A stretch of DNA of 64,000 nucleotides, from positions 558,001 to 622,000 of the forward strand of contig NZ_PEFF01000001.1 of the NCBI RefSeq assembly GCF_002754375.1, written 5' to 3'. The notes under the pieces are model-generated. The model did no database searches, was not told the origin of the DNA, and worked only from the letters and a program-made list of their open reading frames with translations. The number at the start of each line of letters is the position of its first letter. Within the stretch, counting starts at the first letter, position 1. This stretch comes from Variovorax sp. 54 (GTDB lineage Bacteria; Pseudomonadota; Gammaproteobacteria; Burkholderiales; Burkholderiaceae_C). Positions 45,223-53,351 of this stretch are shown here, piece by piece. The position numbers and the translations under genes are program-made.

Positions 45223-45294
45223 GTTCACCCCCAGGCTGCGCGCACTTCGTGTCGTGCACTGAGCTCTCCCCCAAGCTGCGCGCACTTCGTGTCG
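45221..45294. repeat. Two imperfect direct repeats of 34 bp in 40-bp steps
   Basis: The segments 45221-45254 and 45261-45294 share CAGGCTGCGCGCACTTCGTG with few changes (the second has AAGC for AGGC). They are followed by a GC-rich stem CCCCC-TTCC-GGGGG at 45304-45317 and further inverted repeats to about 45390, just after the GntR stop. This looks like an interspersed intergenic repeat of the kind common in Comamonadaceae; nothing coding is seen. Confidence 0.65.
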
Positions 45295-45390
45295 CTTCGC
45301 CAACCCCCTTCCGGGGGCGACGCCTGCGGCCCGGCAGAGCCGGTTCCGCGGCGTCTCGCGAAGGGGCCTCCGCCTTTGGCGCGGCCTCGT

Positions 45391-46176
45391 TCAGTCCAGC
45401 GTTAGGGTGCCGGCCTCTGTGGCGATGCGGTGGGCTATTTCCAGCATGCGGGGCGCGACGCGGCTCAGCATGGTCTCCCTCGGCAGCAGGTACGCGGGGC
45501 CGCCGCAGCTCACGCCGTAGCGTTCGCCGCGCGGGCCTGCGAGCGCAAAGCCCAGGGCGTGGATCTGGGGGTTCCATTCGCCGAACGAGGTGCAGTAGCC
45601 CAGGCGGGCGTACTCTTCCAGGCTGGCGATGAGGCGCGGTTCGATGGCGTGCCAGTTCTCGCCGGTTTCGAGCCGGATCTGCTCCAGCAGCGCCGACTGC
45701 TCGGCGGCGGGCAAGGCGCCGATGTAGGCACGGCCGGAGGCCGAGGTGGCGATCGACATGCGCGAGCCGACGTCGATGCGGGAGCTGATGAGCGCCGAGC
45801 GCGGTCGCAGCGAATCGATGACCAGCATGTCGAGGTCGTCGCGCACCGCCATGTGGATGCTGGCACCCGACAACTCGGCCAGGTTGCCGAGATGGGGACG
45901 CGCCAGTGATCTCAGGTCGAAATTGCGCAGGTAACGGCTGCTCATGTCGAGCAGCACCGGCCCCAGGCTGAAGCGCTCGCTGTCCTGCGACTGCCGCAGA
46001 AACCCCGCGCCCACCAACGTCGCCGTGAGGCGTGACACCGTGGCCTTCGGAATGCCGGTGGTGTCGGCCAGTTCCCGGTTTCCGACGGGTGCCGCCGACA
46101 TCCCGATGACCTTCAGCAGCGACAACCCCCTGGCAAGCGCACTGACTTCTTCCTTGCCACCCACAGCTTCACTCAT
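45391..46176 (-). CDS. IclR-family transcriptional regulator
   Basis: This 261-residue regulator has an N-terminal winged HTH (LADTTGIPKATVSRLTATLVGAGFL near 35-60) and a C-terminal effector domain (about 85-255) with the IclR features ASASIHMAVRDDLDMLVID, RAYIGALP and GYCTSFGEWNPQIHALGFAL. IclR proteins control catabolic genes for aromatic or carboxylic acids. The flanking genes (repeat, dusA) give no clear target. The 165 bases between it and dusA (46177-46341) hold no gene; I see no convincing promoter boxes. Confidence 0.9.
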   Translation of the reverse strand: MSEAVGGKEEVSALARGLSLLKVIGMSAAPVGNRELADTTGIPKATVSRLTATLVGAGFLRQSQDSERFSLGPVLLDMSSRYLRNFDLRSLARPHLGNLAELSGASIHMAVRDDLDMLVIDSLRPRSALISSRIDVGSRMSIATSASGRAYIGALPAAEQSALLEQIRLETGENWHAIEPRLIASLEEYARLGYCTSFGEWNPQIHALGFALAGPRGERYGVSCGGPAYLLPRETMLSRVAPRMLEIAHRIATEAGTLTLD

Positions 46177-46341
46177 AAGACAGAACCTTTTTCTTGTTTC
46201 CCTGACCGCCTTATTCTTGAGCAAAAACAGGTGATTCGCTCACACTTGTTGTTGCATTGTCATGAAACTGTGTTCCATCGTGCGTCAACTTCGGTCAATT
46301 GTGTTGACTGTCTACAAAGTCGGTGGCGGCGGCGAAGGAAA

Positions 46342-47340
46342 TCAGGCAGCCTGGGCGGCGACGGGTTCGTGCGCCAGCGCCATCACTTCGTGCGGCGGGC
46401 GGGTCTTCAGGCGGTGGTCGCTCCAGACCTGACGCCAGCGGCGGGCGCCGGGCAGGCCGTTGCGCAGGCCCAGCATGTGGCGTGCGATCGACCACCAGTT
46501 CGTGCCGTGTTCGGTCGCCTCGCGGACCATGTAGTCGCACATCTGCGCCTCGATGTCTTCGCGCGTGAGCGTCTGCGGGGCCTCGCCGTAGAACTCGGCG
46601 TCCCACTCGGCCAGCCACCAGGGGTTGTGGTACGCCTCGCGGCCGATCATGGCGCCGTCGAGCAGCCGCAGGTGCTCGTGCACCTGGGCGTTGGTGGCGA
46701 TGCCGCCGTTGATCGAAAACTGCAGCGCCGGAAAATCGTGCTTCAGCCGGTGCACCAGCGCATAGCGCAGCGGCGGAATCTCGCGGTTCTGCTTCGGGCT
46801 CAGGCCCTGCAGCCAGGCGTTGCGCGCATGCACGATGAAAGTGCCGCAGCCCGCCTCGCTCACCGCGCCGACAAAGTCGCGCACGAACTCGTAGCTCTCG
46901 ATCTTGTCGATGCCGATGCGGTGCTTCACCGTGACCGGCACATCGACCACATCGACCATCGCCTTCACGCAATCGGCCACCAGCTGCGGCTCGTTCATGA
47001 GGCAGGCCCCGAAAGCGCCGCGCTGCACGCGCTCGCTCGGGCAGCCGCAGTTCAGGTTGATCTCGTCGTAGCCCCACTCTTCGCCGAGCTTTGCGCAATG
47101 CGCCAGGTCGTTCGGCTCGCTGCCGCCGAGCTGCAGCGCCACAGGGTGTTCTTCGGCATGAAAGCGCAGGTGGCGCGGCACGTCGCCGTGGATCAGCGCG
47201 CCGGTGGTCACCATCTCCGTGTAGAGCAGCGCGTGGCGCGTCATGAGGCGGTGGAAGACGCGACAGTGCCTGTCGGTCCAATCCATCATGGGCGCGACGG
47301 AGATGATTTTTTCTTTCAGATTCAAGGACTTGTCGTTCAT
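46342..47340 (-). CDS. dusA: tRNA-dihydrouridine synthase A
   Basis: This 332-residue FMN enzyme reduces uridines 20/20a of tRNA D-loops. It has the DusA opening VAPMMDWTDRHCR with FMN contacts, the catalytic cysteine in NLNCGCPSERVQRGAFGACLM, and KHRIGIDKIESYEFVRDFV. The fold and length fit DusA rather than DusB or DusC. No other tRNA modification gene is near. Confidence 0.94.
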   Translation of the reverse strand: MNDKSLNLKEKIISVAPMMDWTDRHCRVFHRLMTRHALLYTEMVTTGALIHGDVPRHLRFHAEEHPVALQLGGSEPNDLAHCAKLGEEWGYDEINLNCGCPSERVQRGAFGACLMNEPQLVADCVKAMVDVVDVPVTVKHRIGIDKIESYEFVRDFVGAVSEAGCGTFIVHARNAWLQGLSPKQNREIPPLRYALVHRLKHDFPALQFSINGGIATNAQVHEHLRLLDGAMIGREAYHNPWWLAEWDAEFYGEAPQTLTREDIEAQMCDYMVREATEHGTNWWSIARHMLGLRNGLPGARRWRQVWSDHRLKTRPPHEVMALAHEPVAAQAA

Positions 47341-47371
47341 ACGCGGGGCGCTCGCTCGGGGGCGTAGTTTC

Positions 47372-48187
47372 TCACGCGACGGTTTTTGGCGAGTCGCCCG
47401 CCCGGTAGTTCCCCGGCGTCACACCGAAGCAGCGGCGGAACCAGCGCGAGAAATGCGCCTGGTCGGCAAAGCCGCATTGCGCCGCGACCTCGGCGGGCCC
47501 GTGGCCTTCGCGCAGCAGCACCTTGGCGCGGGCGATGCGCGCCAGGCGCGCGTACTGCGCCGGCGCCATGCCGACCGCCGCGCGGAACAGGCGATGGAAA
47601 TGCTCGCGCGACACGCCGAGCCGTTCGGCCAGCGACGCGGGTTCGATGCGGCAGGCGTCTTCGGTCGCGAGCAGGTCGCACACGGCCTCGACGCGCGCAT
47701 CGCCCGCGGCGCGCGCGACCGCCACGAGCGGGTCGGTCGTCTGCATACGGAAGAGATGGTCGAGCAGCCCGCCGACCCGCGCGCCGTCGGCCGCTGACGC
47801 CGCTTGCGCGAGCGCATCGACGGTCGCCTCGTCGCGCCAGACATCCTGCCGCAGCGACCCGCGCCGGTCCACCGGCCAGTCCATCCGCGCCGCCACCCAG
47901 GCGTGCGGTACATACAGCATCACCATGCGAAAGCCCTGGGCGCTCACGCCGGCCGTGTGCAGCGCGAACGGCGGCATCAGCACCAGCGCGCCCGCCTGTG
48001 CCGAGCGCGGCGCGCCCGCGCAGACGAACTCGCAGCGGCCTTCGAGGATCGCGCCCACGCTCCACTCCGCATGCCAGTGCAGCGCGAAGTGCGCCTTGGG
48101 ATCGCCCGCGAACATCACCTCGACCGGCGTGCCGTCGTCCAGCGGCAGGCCGATCACGTGCGAGGTCGTCGGGGCGGGAAACGTCAT
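47372..48187 (-). CDS. AraC-family regulator with cupin sensor domain
   Basis: This 271-residue regulator has an N-terminal cupin (HWHAEWSVGAILEGRCEF, FALHTAG) and a C-terminal double HTH (LAERLGVSREHFHRLFRAAVGMAPAQYARLARIARAKVLL, then EVAAQCGFADQAHFSRWFRRCFGVTPGNYR). The ATG at 48187 gives MTFPAPTTSHVIG. Adjacent genes are dusA and an acetoacetate-decarboxylase-like gene 46 bases away in the same direction; a small regulatory unit with the latter is possible. The ligand is unknown. Confidence 0.9.
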   Translation of the reverse strand: MTFPAPTTSHVIGLPLDDGTPVEVMFAGDPKAHFALHWHAEWSVGAILEGRCEFVCAGAPRSAQAGALVLMPPFALHTAGVSAQGFRMVMLYVPHAWVAARMDWPVDRRGSLRQDVWRDEATVDALAQAASAADGARVGGLLDHLFRMQTTDPLVAVARAAGDARVEAVCDLLATEDACRIEPASLAERLGVSREHFHRLFRAAVGMAPAQYARLARIARAKVLLREGHGPAEVAAQCGFADQAHFSRWFRRCFGVTPGNYRAGDSPKTVA

Positions 48188-48233
48188 GGCCCGCCGAGCG
48201 TAGCGCAGCCGCCCGCGGGAGGCAGGGCGCTCC

Positions 48234-49031
48234 TCACACCGCGATCGCGCCGCGCACCGTGAGGCCCATCCAGCCCGCGCTGGCCTGCGTCGCCTGCACG
48301 GGGCCGAGCAGCGCGAGTTCCTCGACAGGGTGCTCGTGGAAACGCAGCGTGGCCTCGCCCTGCACCCAGCCCGTTTCGACACGGTCGATGATGTCGGCAC
48401 GCAGGTAGCGCGGCACCGCCTCGCTGCCTGCTTGGGTCAGGTCGGGCCAGCCGATGGCGCCGATGGTGGGCGCGGCCAGGAAGCCGAGCGGCCCGCTCGC
48501 CTCGCCCGACAGCGTGACCGTGGCATCCACCAGCCGCCGCTCCTTCACGCTGAGGCTCGCGCCGAGCCGGCTGCCGGCCGCCACGGGTGCGGCGGCCGGA
48601 TGGATCAGCGGCAGGCTGCGCGTGAGCCAGGTCTGGCCGATCTTCTTGGGCCAGCCCTGCAGCCAGCCGCGCAGCATCGAGATGTCCTGGTCGACGTAGA
48701 TGAGCGGACAGTAGAAGCAGCGGCGCGAGGTGTCGCCGCGCGCCGGTTCAATCTCGAGCACCACGATGGTCTCGCGGTACTGCGCATACACCGGGTCGAG
48801 CATTTCGCGCCCGTCGTCGCCGCACGATTGCCAGTCGGCGAAATGCACGCAGCCGTTGCCCGTGGCCACGCCGACGTCCGCCGGCACCAGCGCCGCGCCG
48901 CGTGCGGCATCGAAAGAAAAACCCACATTCACCAGCCATCCGGCGTAGTGCCACGGCGGCGCCTGCACGAGCGCACTGCGGCCCGAAGCGGTGAAGGGGG
49001 GAGCGAAAGAAGACCAAGAAGAAGGCGACAT
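48234..49031 (-). CDS. Acetoacetate decarboxylase-family protein
   Basis: This 265-residue protein resembles the acetoacetate decarboxylase superfamily: an N-terminal APPWHYAGWLVNVGF region, a substrate-cavity YRETIVVLEIEP, and the block MLRGWLQGWPKKIGQ, where the family has its Schiff-base lysine (K129 here, followed by K130). In characterised ADCs this Lys forms the imine with acetoacetate. Many proteins of the family have other substrates, and no CoA-transferase is nearby, so the exact reaction is not assigned. The ATG at 49031 is chosen; a longer in-frame start would run into a region of poor composition. Confidence 0.7.
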   Translation of the reverse strand: MSPSSWSSFAPPFTASGRSALVQAPPWHYAGWLVNVGFSFDAARGAALVPADVGVATGNGCVHFADWQSCGDDGREMLDPVYAQYRETIVVLEIEPARGDTSRRCFYCPLIYVDQDISMLRGWLQGWPKKIGQTWLTRSLPLIHPAAAPVAAGSRLGASLSVKERRLVDATVTLSGEASGPLGFLAAPTIGAIGWPDLTQAGSEAVPRYLRADIIDRVETGWVQGEATLRFHEHPVEELALLGPVQATQASAGWMGLTVRGAIAV

Positions 49032-49267
49032 CGAACAACCTGTCGTGACGGAGTCAAAGAAGCCCCGCACGATAGGCACGCCCCGCGCCTGCGTCTTGTA
49101 CGCCAGTGATGCAATGCACAAACAGCCGTTTCGCGTGCGCAAGGGACGCCATGTGGCGGCGTTGTCCGACTCCGCCGCGCCCTCCCCTCGTGACAATGGA
49201 CCGGCCCGGCAGCCCCGCGCCACAAGCGCAGACACGCCGTTGCATTTCATTTCCAGACTCCGCACCG

Positions 49268-49651
49268 ATGACCCGCATCTACCTCATAGAAGACAACCCC
49301 CTGATCGCCACCACCCTGACCGATGGACTGAGGGAATTCTCCGGATGCGAAGTCGTTGCCACTGCCAGCACCTGCGATGAAGCGATCGACTGGCTCGACG
49401 CGAACCCCGACGCGTGGGACGCCGCCGTGATCGACGTGTTCCTCGCACAAGGCAACGGCCTGACGATTGCGAACCACCTGCGGGAGCGCAAGTCACCCGT
49501 GCAGCGCACCGTGGTGTTCATGAACCACGCGACCTCCGAGGTGCGCGAAGGCGCGCTGTCGGCGGGCGTCGATGCGGTGTTCGACAAGTCGCTGCAGCTC
49601 GAAGACTTCTACGACTTCTGCCGCACGCTCGGCATCCAGACGCGCCGCTGA
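49268..49651 (+). CDS. Single-domain response regulator
   Basis: This 127-residue protein is a bare receiver domain. It has the acidic residues in IYLIEDNPLIA, the phospho-acceptor Asp in AAVIDVFLAQGNG, and the conserved Lys in DAVFDKSLQ. At the position usually filled by Thr or Ser at the end of the fourth strand it reads VVFMNHA, so an Asn is present; that weakens the standard switch. No output domain or kinase gene is beside it. It is divergent from the decarboxylase-like gene; 236 bases between hold no other gene. Confidence 0.85.
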   Translation: MTRIYLIEDNPLIATTLTDGLREFSGCEVVATASTCDEAIDWLDANPDAWDAAVIDVFLAQGNGLTIANHLRERKSPVQRTVVFMNHATSEVREGALSAGVDAVFDKSLQLEDFYDFCRTLGIQTRR

Positions 49652-49655
49652 ACGT

Positions 49656-50945
49656 TCAGACGTTGGCCGCGCGAATCGATTCGGCCAGCAGGCCCAGCCC
49701 TTCTTCAAAAACCGCCTCGGGAATGGTGAGCGGGAACAGGAAGCGCACCACGTTGCCATGCACGCCGCAGGTCAGCAGCAGCAGGCCGCGCTCGAGCCCG
49801 GCCGCATGCACGCGCTTCGTGAACTCGGCATCGGGCTCGCCGCTGTGCGGATCGCGAAACTCCACCGCCACCATCGCGCCCAGGCCACGCACGTCGCAGA
49901 TGCGCGGCACCTCGGTGCGCAGTGCCGCGAGGCACGCCGTCAGCCGCTCGCCGAGCATGCGGGCGCGTGCGACCAGCCCTTCGTCCTCGATCACGCGCAT
50001 CGTCTCCAGCGCCGCCGCCACCGCCAACGGGTTGCCCGCGTAGGTGCCGCCGAGGCTGCCGACGCGCGTGGCGTCCATGAGTTCGGCGCGCCCCGTGAGC
50101 GCAGACAGCGGAAAGCCGCCGGCCAGGCTCTTGGCCGTCGTCACCAGGTCGGCCTCGATGCCGTAGTGCTCCAGCGCAAAGAGCTTGCCGGTGCGCCCGA
50201 AGCCGGTCTGGATTTCGTCGACGACCAGCAGGATGCCGTGCCGGTCGCACTCCGCGCGCAGGTGTTCCATGAGTGCGGGCGGCGCCACGTAGAAACCGCC
50301 CTCGCCCTGCACCAGCTCGATGACGATCGCCGCCACGCGCTGCGGATCGACGTCGGTCTTGAACAACCGGTCGAGCGCCGCGATGCTGTCGTCCACCGTC
50401 ACGCCCAGCGGCGCAGCCGGAAACGGCACGTGCCACACGTCGCCCGGCATCGGGCCGAAGCCCGCCTTGTACGGCGCGACCTTGCCGGTGAGCGCCATGC
50501 CCATGAAGGTGCGCCCGTGGAACGCACCCGAGAACGCCACCACGCCGCTGCGGCCGGTGGCGGCGCGCGCCACTTTCATCGCGTTCTCGATGGCCTCGGC
50601 GCCGGTCGTGAAGAGCGCGCTCTTCTTCGCGCTGGGGCCGGGCACCACGCGGTTCAGCTGCTCGCACAGCGCCACGTATTCCTCATACGGCGTGACGTGG
50701 AAGCAGGTGTGGTGAAAGTCGTCGAGCTGCGCGCGCACGGCCGCCACGATGCGGGGGTGGCGGTGACCGGTGGCGAGCGTGGCGATGCCGCTGGCAAAGT
50801 CGACAAAGCGCCGGCCTTCCACGTCCCACAGCTCGGCGTTGTCGGCGCGGGCGGTGAAGTGCGGCGTGAGCGTGCCGATGCCCTGCGCGCAGGCGGCGTT
50901 CTTGCGGGCCTGCAGGCTCGCATTGGTCGTGACTTGGGTGAGCAT
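49656..50945 (-). CDS. gabT: 4-aminobutyrate aminotransferase-like enzyme
   Basis: This 429-residue class III PLP aminotransferase has the N-terminal GabT pattern (GIGTLTPHFTARADNAELWDVEGRRFVDFASG), the DEIQTGFGRTGKLFALEHYG loop, and the PLP lysine in TTAKSLAGGFPLSALTG. The family uses GABA and other omega-amino acids as amino donors, forming semialdehydes. It is the third gene of a leftward run after a GntR regulator and a class-C serine hydrolase; 35 bases separate it from the hydrolase. No succinate-semialdehyde dehydrogenase is present. The exact omega-amino acid is not predictable. Confidence 0.9.
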   Translation of the reverse strand: MLTQVTTNASLQARKNAACAQGIGTLTPHFTARADNAELWDVEGRRFVDFASGIATLATGHRHPRIVAAVRAQLDDFHHTCFHVTPYEEYVALCEQLNRVVPGPSAKKSALFTTGAEAIENAMKVARAATGRSGVVAFSGAFHGRTFMGMALTGKVAPYKAGFGPMPGDVWHVPFPAAPLGVTVDDSIAALDRLFKTDVDPQRVAAIVIELVQGEGGFYVAPPALMEHLRAECDRHGILLVVDEIQTGFGRTGKLFALEHYGIEADLVTTAKSLAGGFPLSALTGRAELMDATRVGSLGGTYAGNPLAVAAALETMRVIEDEGLVARARMLGERLTACLAALRTEVPRICDVRGLGAMVAVEFRDPHSGEPDAEFTKRVHAAGLERGLLLLTCGVHGNVVRFLFPLTIPEAVFEEGLGLLAESIRAANV

Positions 50946-50980
50946 GAAGAAAGAGAAAGGAAGAAAGGGAAGAAAGGAAA

Positions 50981-52237
50981 TCAGCCGCGCATCAGGTGCT
51001 CGGCCAGCGCGCGAAAGGCGTGCATCGAGGTCGGCAGGTGCGCGTTGGCAGCGAGCGGGTGCGAGGCAAAACGCGCCACCACCATCTCCGCCTCGGGGTC
51101 GATGTGCAGCGCCTGGCCGTGGATGCCTTGCGCGGTGAAGGTGCGACGCGCGTCGTGCGCCACCCACCACATGTTTCTGTAGCTCCAGCCGGCCAGCCGC
51201 GTGTAGCCCGCGAGCGCAAAGCGCGCCGGATCGGCGCCGCGGCGGATGTCGGCCACCACGGCCTCGGGCACGATCTGCGAGCCGTTGAAGGCGCCGCCGA
51301 GCCGCATCATTTCGCCCAACCGCGCCAGGTCGCGCAAGCCGGTGCACAGGCCGCCGCCCGCGAACTCGGCGCCCTGCCCGTCCACGACAAAGGCTGCGTC
51401 CTGTTCGGCGCCCAGGCGCGACCAGATGCGCTCGCCCAGCACCTGCGCCAGCGGCTGGCCCGCCACGCGGCTGATGAGCCAGCCCAACACGTCGGTGTTG
51501 ACGGTGCGGTAGGCAAAGGCTTCGCCGTGCGTGCCCTGCCCCTGCACGGTCTGCAGAAACTGGCGGTAGCCCTCGGCGCCCGCGTAGCCCGCGGGGCGCG
51601 GCAGCAACTGACCGGCGCGCGCGTGCTTCCACACGCCGGCGTCGGGGTCGGCGTAGTCCTCCGAGTAGTCGATGCCCGTCGTCATGTCCATCACCTGGCG
51701 CACGGTGGCGTGGCCGAAGGCGCTCGTCGCCAGCTCGGGGATGTAGTGCCGCACCTCGGCGTTTTCGTCGAGCAACCCCTCGGCCGCGAGCATCGCGCCG
51801 ACCGTGCCGACGACCGACTTGGTGACCGACATCGCCATGTGCTGCCCGTGTTCGTCGAGCGCGCCGAAGTAGCGCTCGTACACGATGCGCCCGCGGTGCA
51901 GCACCACCGCGCCGTCGGCGCAGATCGTTGTGAGCGCGCTGCGCCAGTCGGTGCGCGAACCATCGGCGGGCAAGGTGAAGGCCAGCGTGTCGAGCTCGGG
52001 CCGCTCGGCGCGCGGCAGCACCGACACCGGGCCGGTGCCGCGCGACACGTTGCGCGTCGGCTGCAGCTCGCGCAGGTGCGAAAAGGCCCAGCGGTTCTCG
52101 GGGGCCTGGAAGATCGGGCGTTCGCGCGGGCGTTGCACCGCCGTGCCGGCCGTGGGAAAACCATCGCGCCAGCCGTCGGCCAGCGCGGCGTTGGGAGCCG
52201 TCGTTTCTTGGGGGGTCATAAGGGTGCGGTGGCTCAT
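50981..52237 (-). CDS. Class C beta-lactamase-family serine hydrolase, NylB-like
   Basis: This 418-residue protein has the penicillin-recognising fold with the catalytic SxxK (S137-V-T-K140) in AMSVTKSVVG and a Tyr-containing third motif (Y243 in FAYRTVNTDVLGW). It has no signal peptide, unlike secreted beta-lactamases; members of the family without one include esterases and 6-aminohexanoate-dimer hydrolase (NylB). The opening YxN triplet is not strictly YxN (Y-R-T-V-N). It overlaps the GntR stop by 4 bases and precedes a GABA-type aminotransferase, which would suit cleavage of an amide of an omega-amino acid. That substrate is an inference. Confidence 0.85.
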   Translation of the reverse strand: MSHRTLMTPQETTAPNAALADGWRDGFPTAGTAVQRPRERPIFQAPENRWAFSHLRELQPTRNVSRGTGPVSVLPRAERPELDTLAFTLPADGSRTDWRSALTTICADGAVVLHRGRIVYERYFGALDEHGQHMAMSVTKSVVGTVGAMLAAEGLLDENAEVRHYIPELATSAFGHATVRQVMDMTTGIDYSEDYADPDAGVWKHARAGQLLPRPAGYAGAEGYRQFLQTVQGQGTHGEAFAYRTVNTDVLGWLISRVAGQPLAQVLGERIWSRLGAEQDAAFVVDGQGAEFAGGGLCTGLRDLARLGEMMRLGGAFNGSQIVPEAVVADIRRGADPARFALAGYTRLAGWSYRNMWWVAHDARRTFTAQGIHGQALHIDPEAEMVVARFASHPLAANAHLPTSMHAFRALAEHLMRG

Positions 52238-53187
52238 TCGCCGAGCGCATCCAGGTCGCCCATCACGCGGCGCTCCAGGATGTCGCTGGCACGGCTCAGG
52301 TGGGCGTGCATGTGCTTGGCGGCGACTTCGAGCTTGTTCTCTTCGACCGCGTCGAGGATCTGCAGGTGCTCGCGGCACGACTTGCGCAGCAGGTCGATGT
52401 TCACGAGCGGGTAGTCCGACAGATCGGAGATGCGGCGCAGCCGGTTCTGCTGCTTCACCGCATCGAGGATGAAGCGGTTGCCCGAGGCGCTGGCCAGCAG
52501 CTCGTGGAACTGCGCGTTTGCCTCGAAGAATTCCATCCACGAATGGCGCGAGGCGTGCGTGAGCAAGGTCTGCTGTTGTTCGCGGCAGGCCAGCAGCCGC
52601 TCATGCTCGACCTTGAAGCCGGGCTCGCGCAGCGACGCGCATTCGACCACCAGCCGAAAGCGGTAGCTCTCGCGCTCGCTCTCGACCGAGTCGAGGGTTT
52701 CGGTGAACTCCCAGCGCTGGTAGTGGCGACCGCGCAGCACGCCGTCCTGCAGCAGCGTGGTCATCACGTTGCGCAGCAGCGGGCGCGGCACGCCGTAGGT
52801 CTGGGCCAGCTCGAGTTCGTTGACGCGCGTCGGCAGCTTGCCCGCGAGGCGGTCGCGCAGCACGCGGTAGTAGAGCGTCTTCTCCTCGTCTTCCGGCATC
52901 TCGCGGCGCGCACGGTCGAGCGCCTCGCGGTCGGCTACGAGCGTGTAGCCGCGGTTGGGCACATGCGCCAGCAGCGCACGCTCGTGCAAGAGGCGCAGCG
53001 CGGCGCGCACCGGCGTGCGCGAAATGCCGAGCCGGCCGGCGAGGTCGGTCTCGGTCATGTGGCGACCGTTCTCGTAGCCGCCGGCCAAAGCCTGGTCGAG
53101 GATGTAGCGGCTCACACGCTGGGTGAGCGGCGGGACCGACTTGTTGTCCATCTGCGTCTGCATCGGGATCTGCTGCTGCGGGGCCAT
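52234..53187 (-). CDS. GntR-family regulator with two winged-helix domains
   Basis: This 317-residue regulator has a normal GntR HTH at about 44-66 (TETDLAGRLGISRTPVRAAL) followed by a second HTH-like segment at about 122-144 (VNELELAQTYGVPRPLLRNV). The latter sits in its own three-helix pattern (LYYRVLRDRLAGKLP before it). A C-terminal helical ligand domain follows (about 175-305, with NAQFHELLASASGNRF). Tandem GntR HTHs in one chain are unusual. It is divergent from the aminotransferase at 53352 and starts the leftward unit. A long inverted repeat in the shared promoter is its likely operator. Confidence 0.87.
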   Translation of the reverse strand: MAPQQQIPMQTQMDNKSVPPLTQRVSRYILDQALAGGYENGRHMTETDLAGRLGISRTPVRAALRLLHERALLAHVPNRGYTLVADREALDRARREMPEDEEKTLYYRVLRDRLAGKLPTRVNELELAQTYGVPRPLLRNVMTTLLQDGVLRGRHYQRWEFTETLDSVESERESYRFRLVVECASLREPGFKVEHERLLACREQQQTLLTHASRHSWMEFFEANAQFHELLASASGNRFILDAVKQQNRLRRISDLSDYPLVNIDLLRKSCREHLQILDAVEENKLEVAAKHMHAHLSRASDILERRVMGDLDALGE

Positions 53188-53236
53188 CCATGGGTCTCCG
53201 GAAACACGGGCTGGGTGCCGATCATCGCGGGTTCTT

Positions 53237-53284
53237 TGTATTTTTGGCCCTAAAAAACCATGTACATCTCACGCCAAAAATACA
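53237..53284. promoter_or_regulatory. 12-bp perfect inverted repeat in the divergent GntR promoter
   Basis: TGTATTTTTGGC at 53237-53248 is exactly mirrored by GCCAAAAATACA at 53273-53284, with 24 bases between, in which ATGTACAT (53260-53267) forms another palindrome. The right arm runs into TACAAT at 53281-53286, a good -10 box for the rightward genes. The left arm, read leftward, runs into TACAAA for the GntR gene. A repressor bound here would cover both -10 boxes. The arms share their sequence but the binding protein is inferred. Confidence 0.6.
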
Positions 53285-53351
53285 ATTTGAATTCCAAGAT
53301 CGGCCCCACGCCGACCCGGACGACGGGTCGTTTCCCAAGGAGAAAAACACC

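Noticed and set aside
45221..45294. Short direct repeats as a possible CRISPR array
   Set aside because: Only two repeat units, a 6-base spacer and no cas genes; better explained as an intergenic repeat.
50981..52237. A secreted beta-lactamase resistance gene
   Set aside because: No signal peptide, an altered YxN motif and a catabolic gene neighbourhood point to a cytoplasmic hydrolase.
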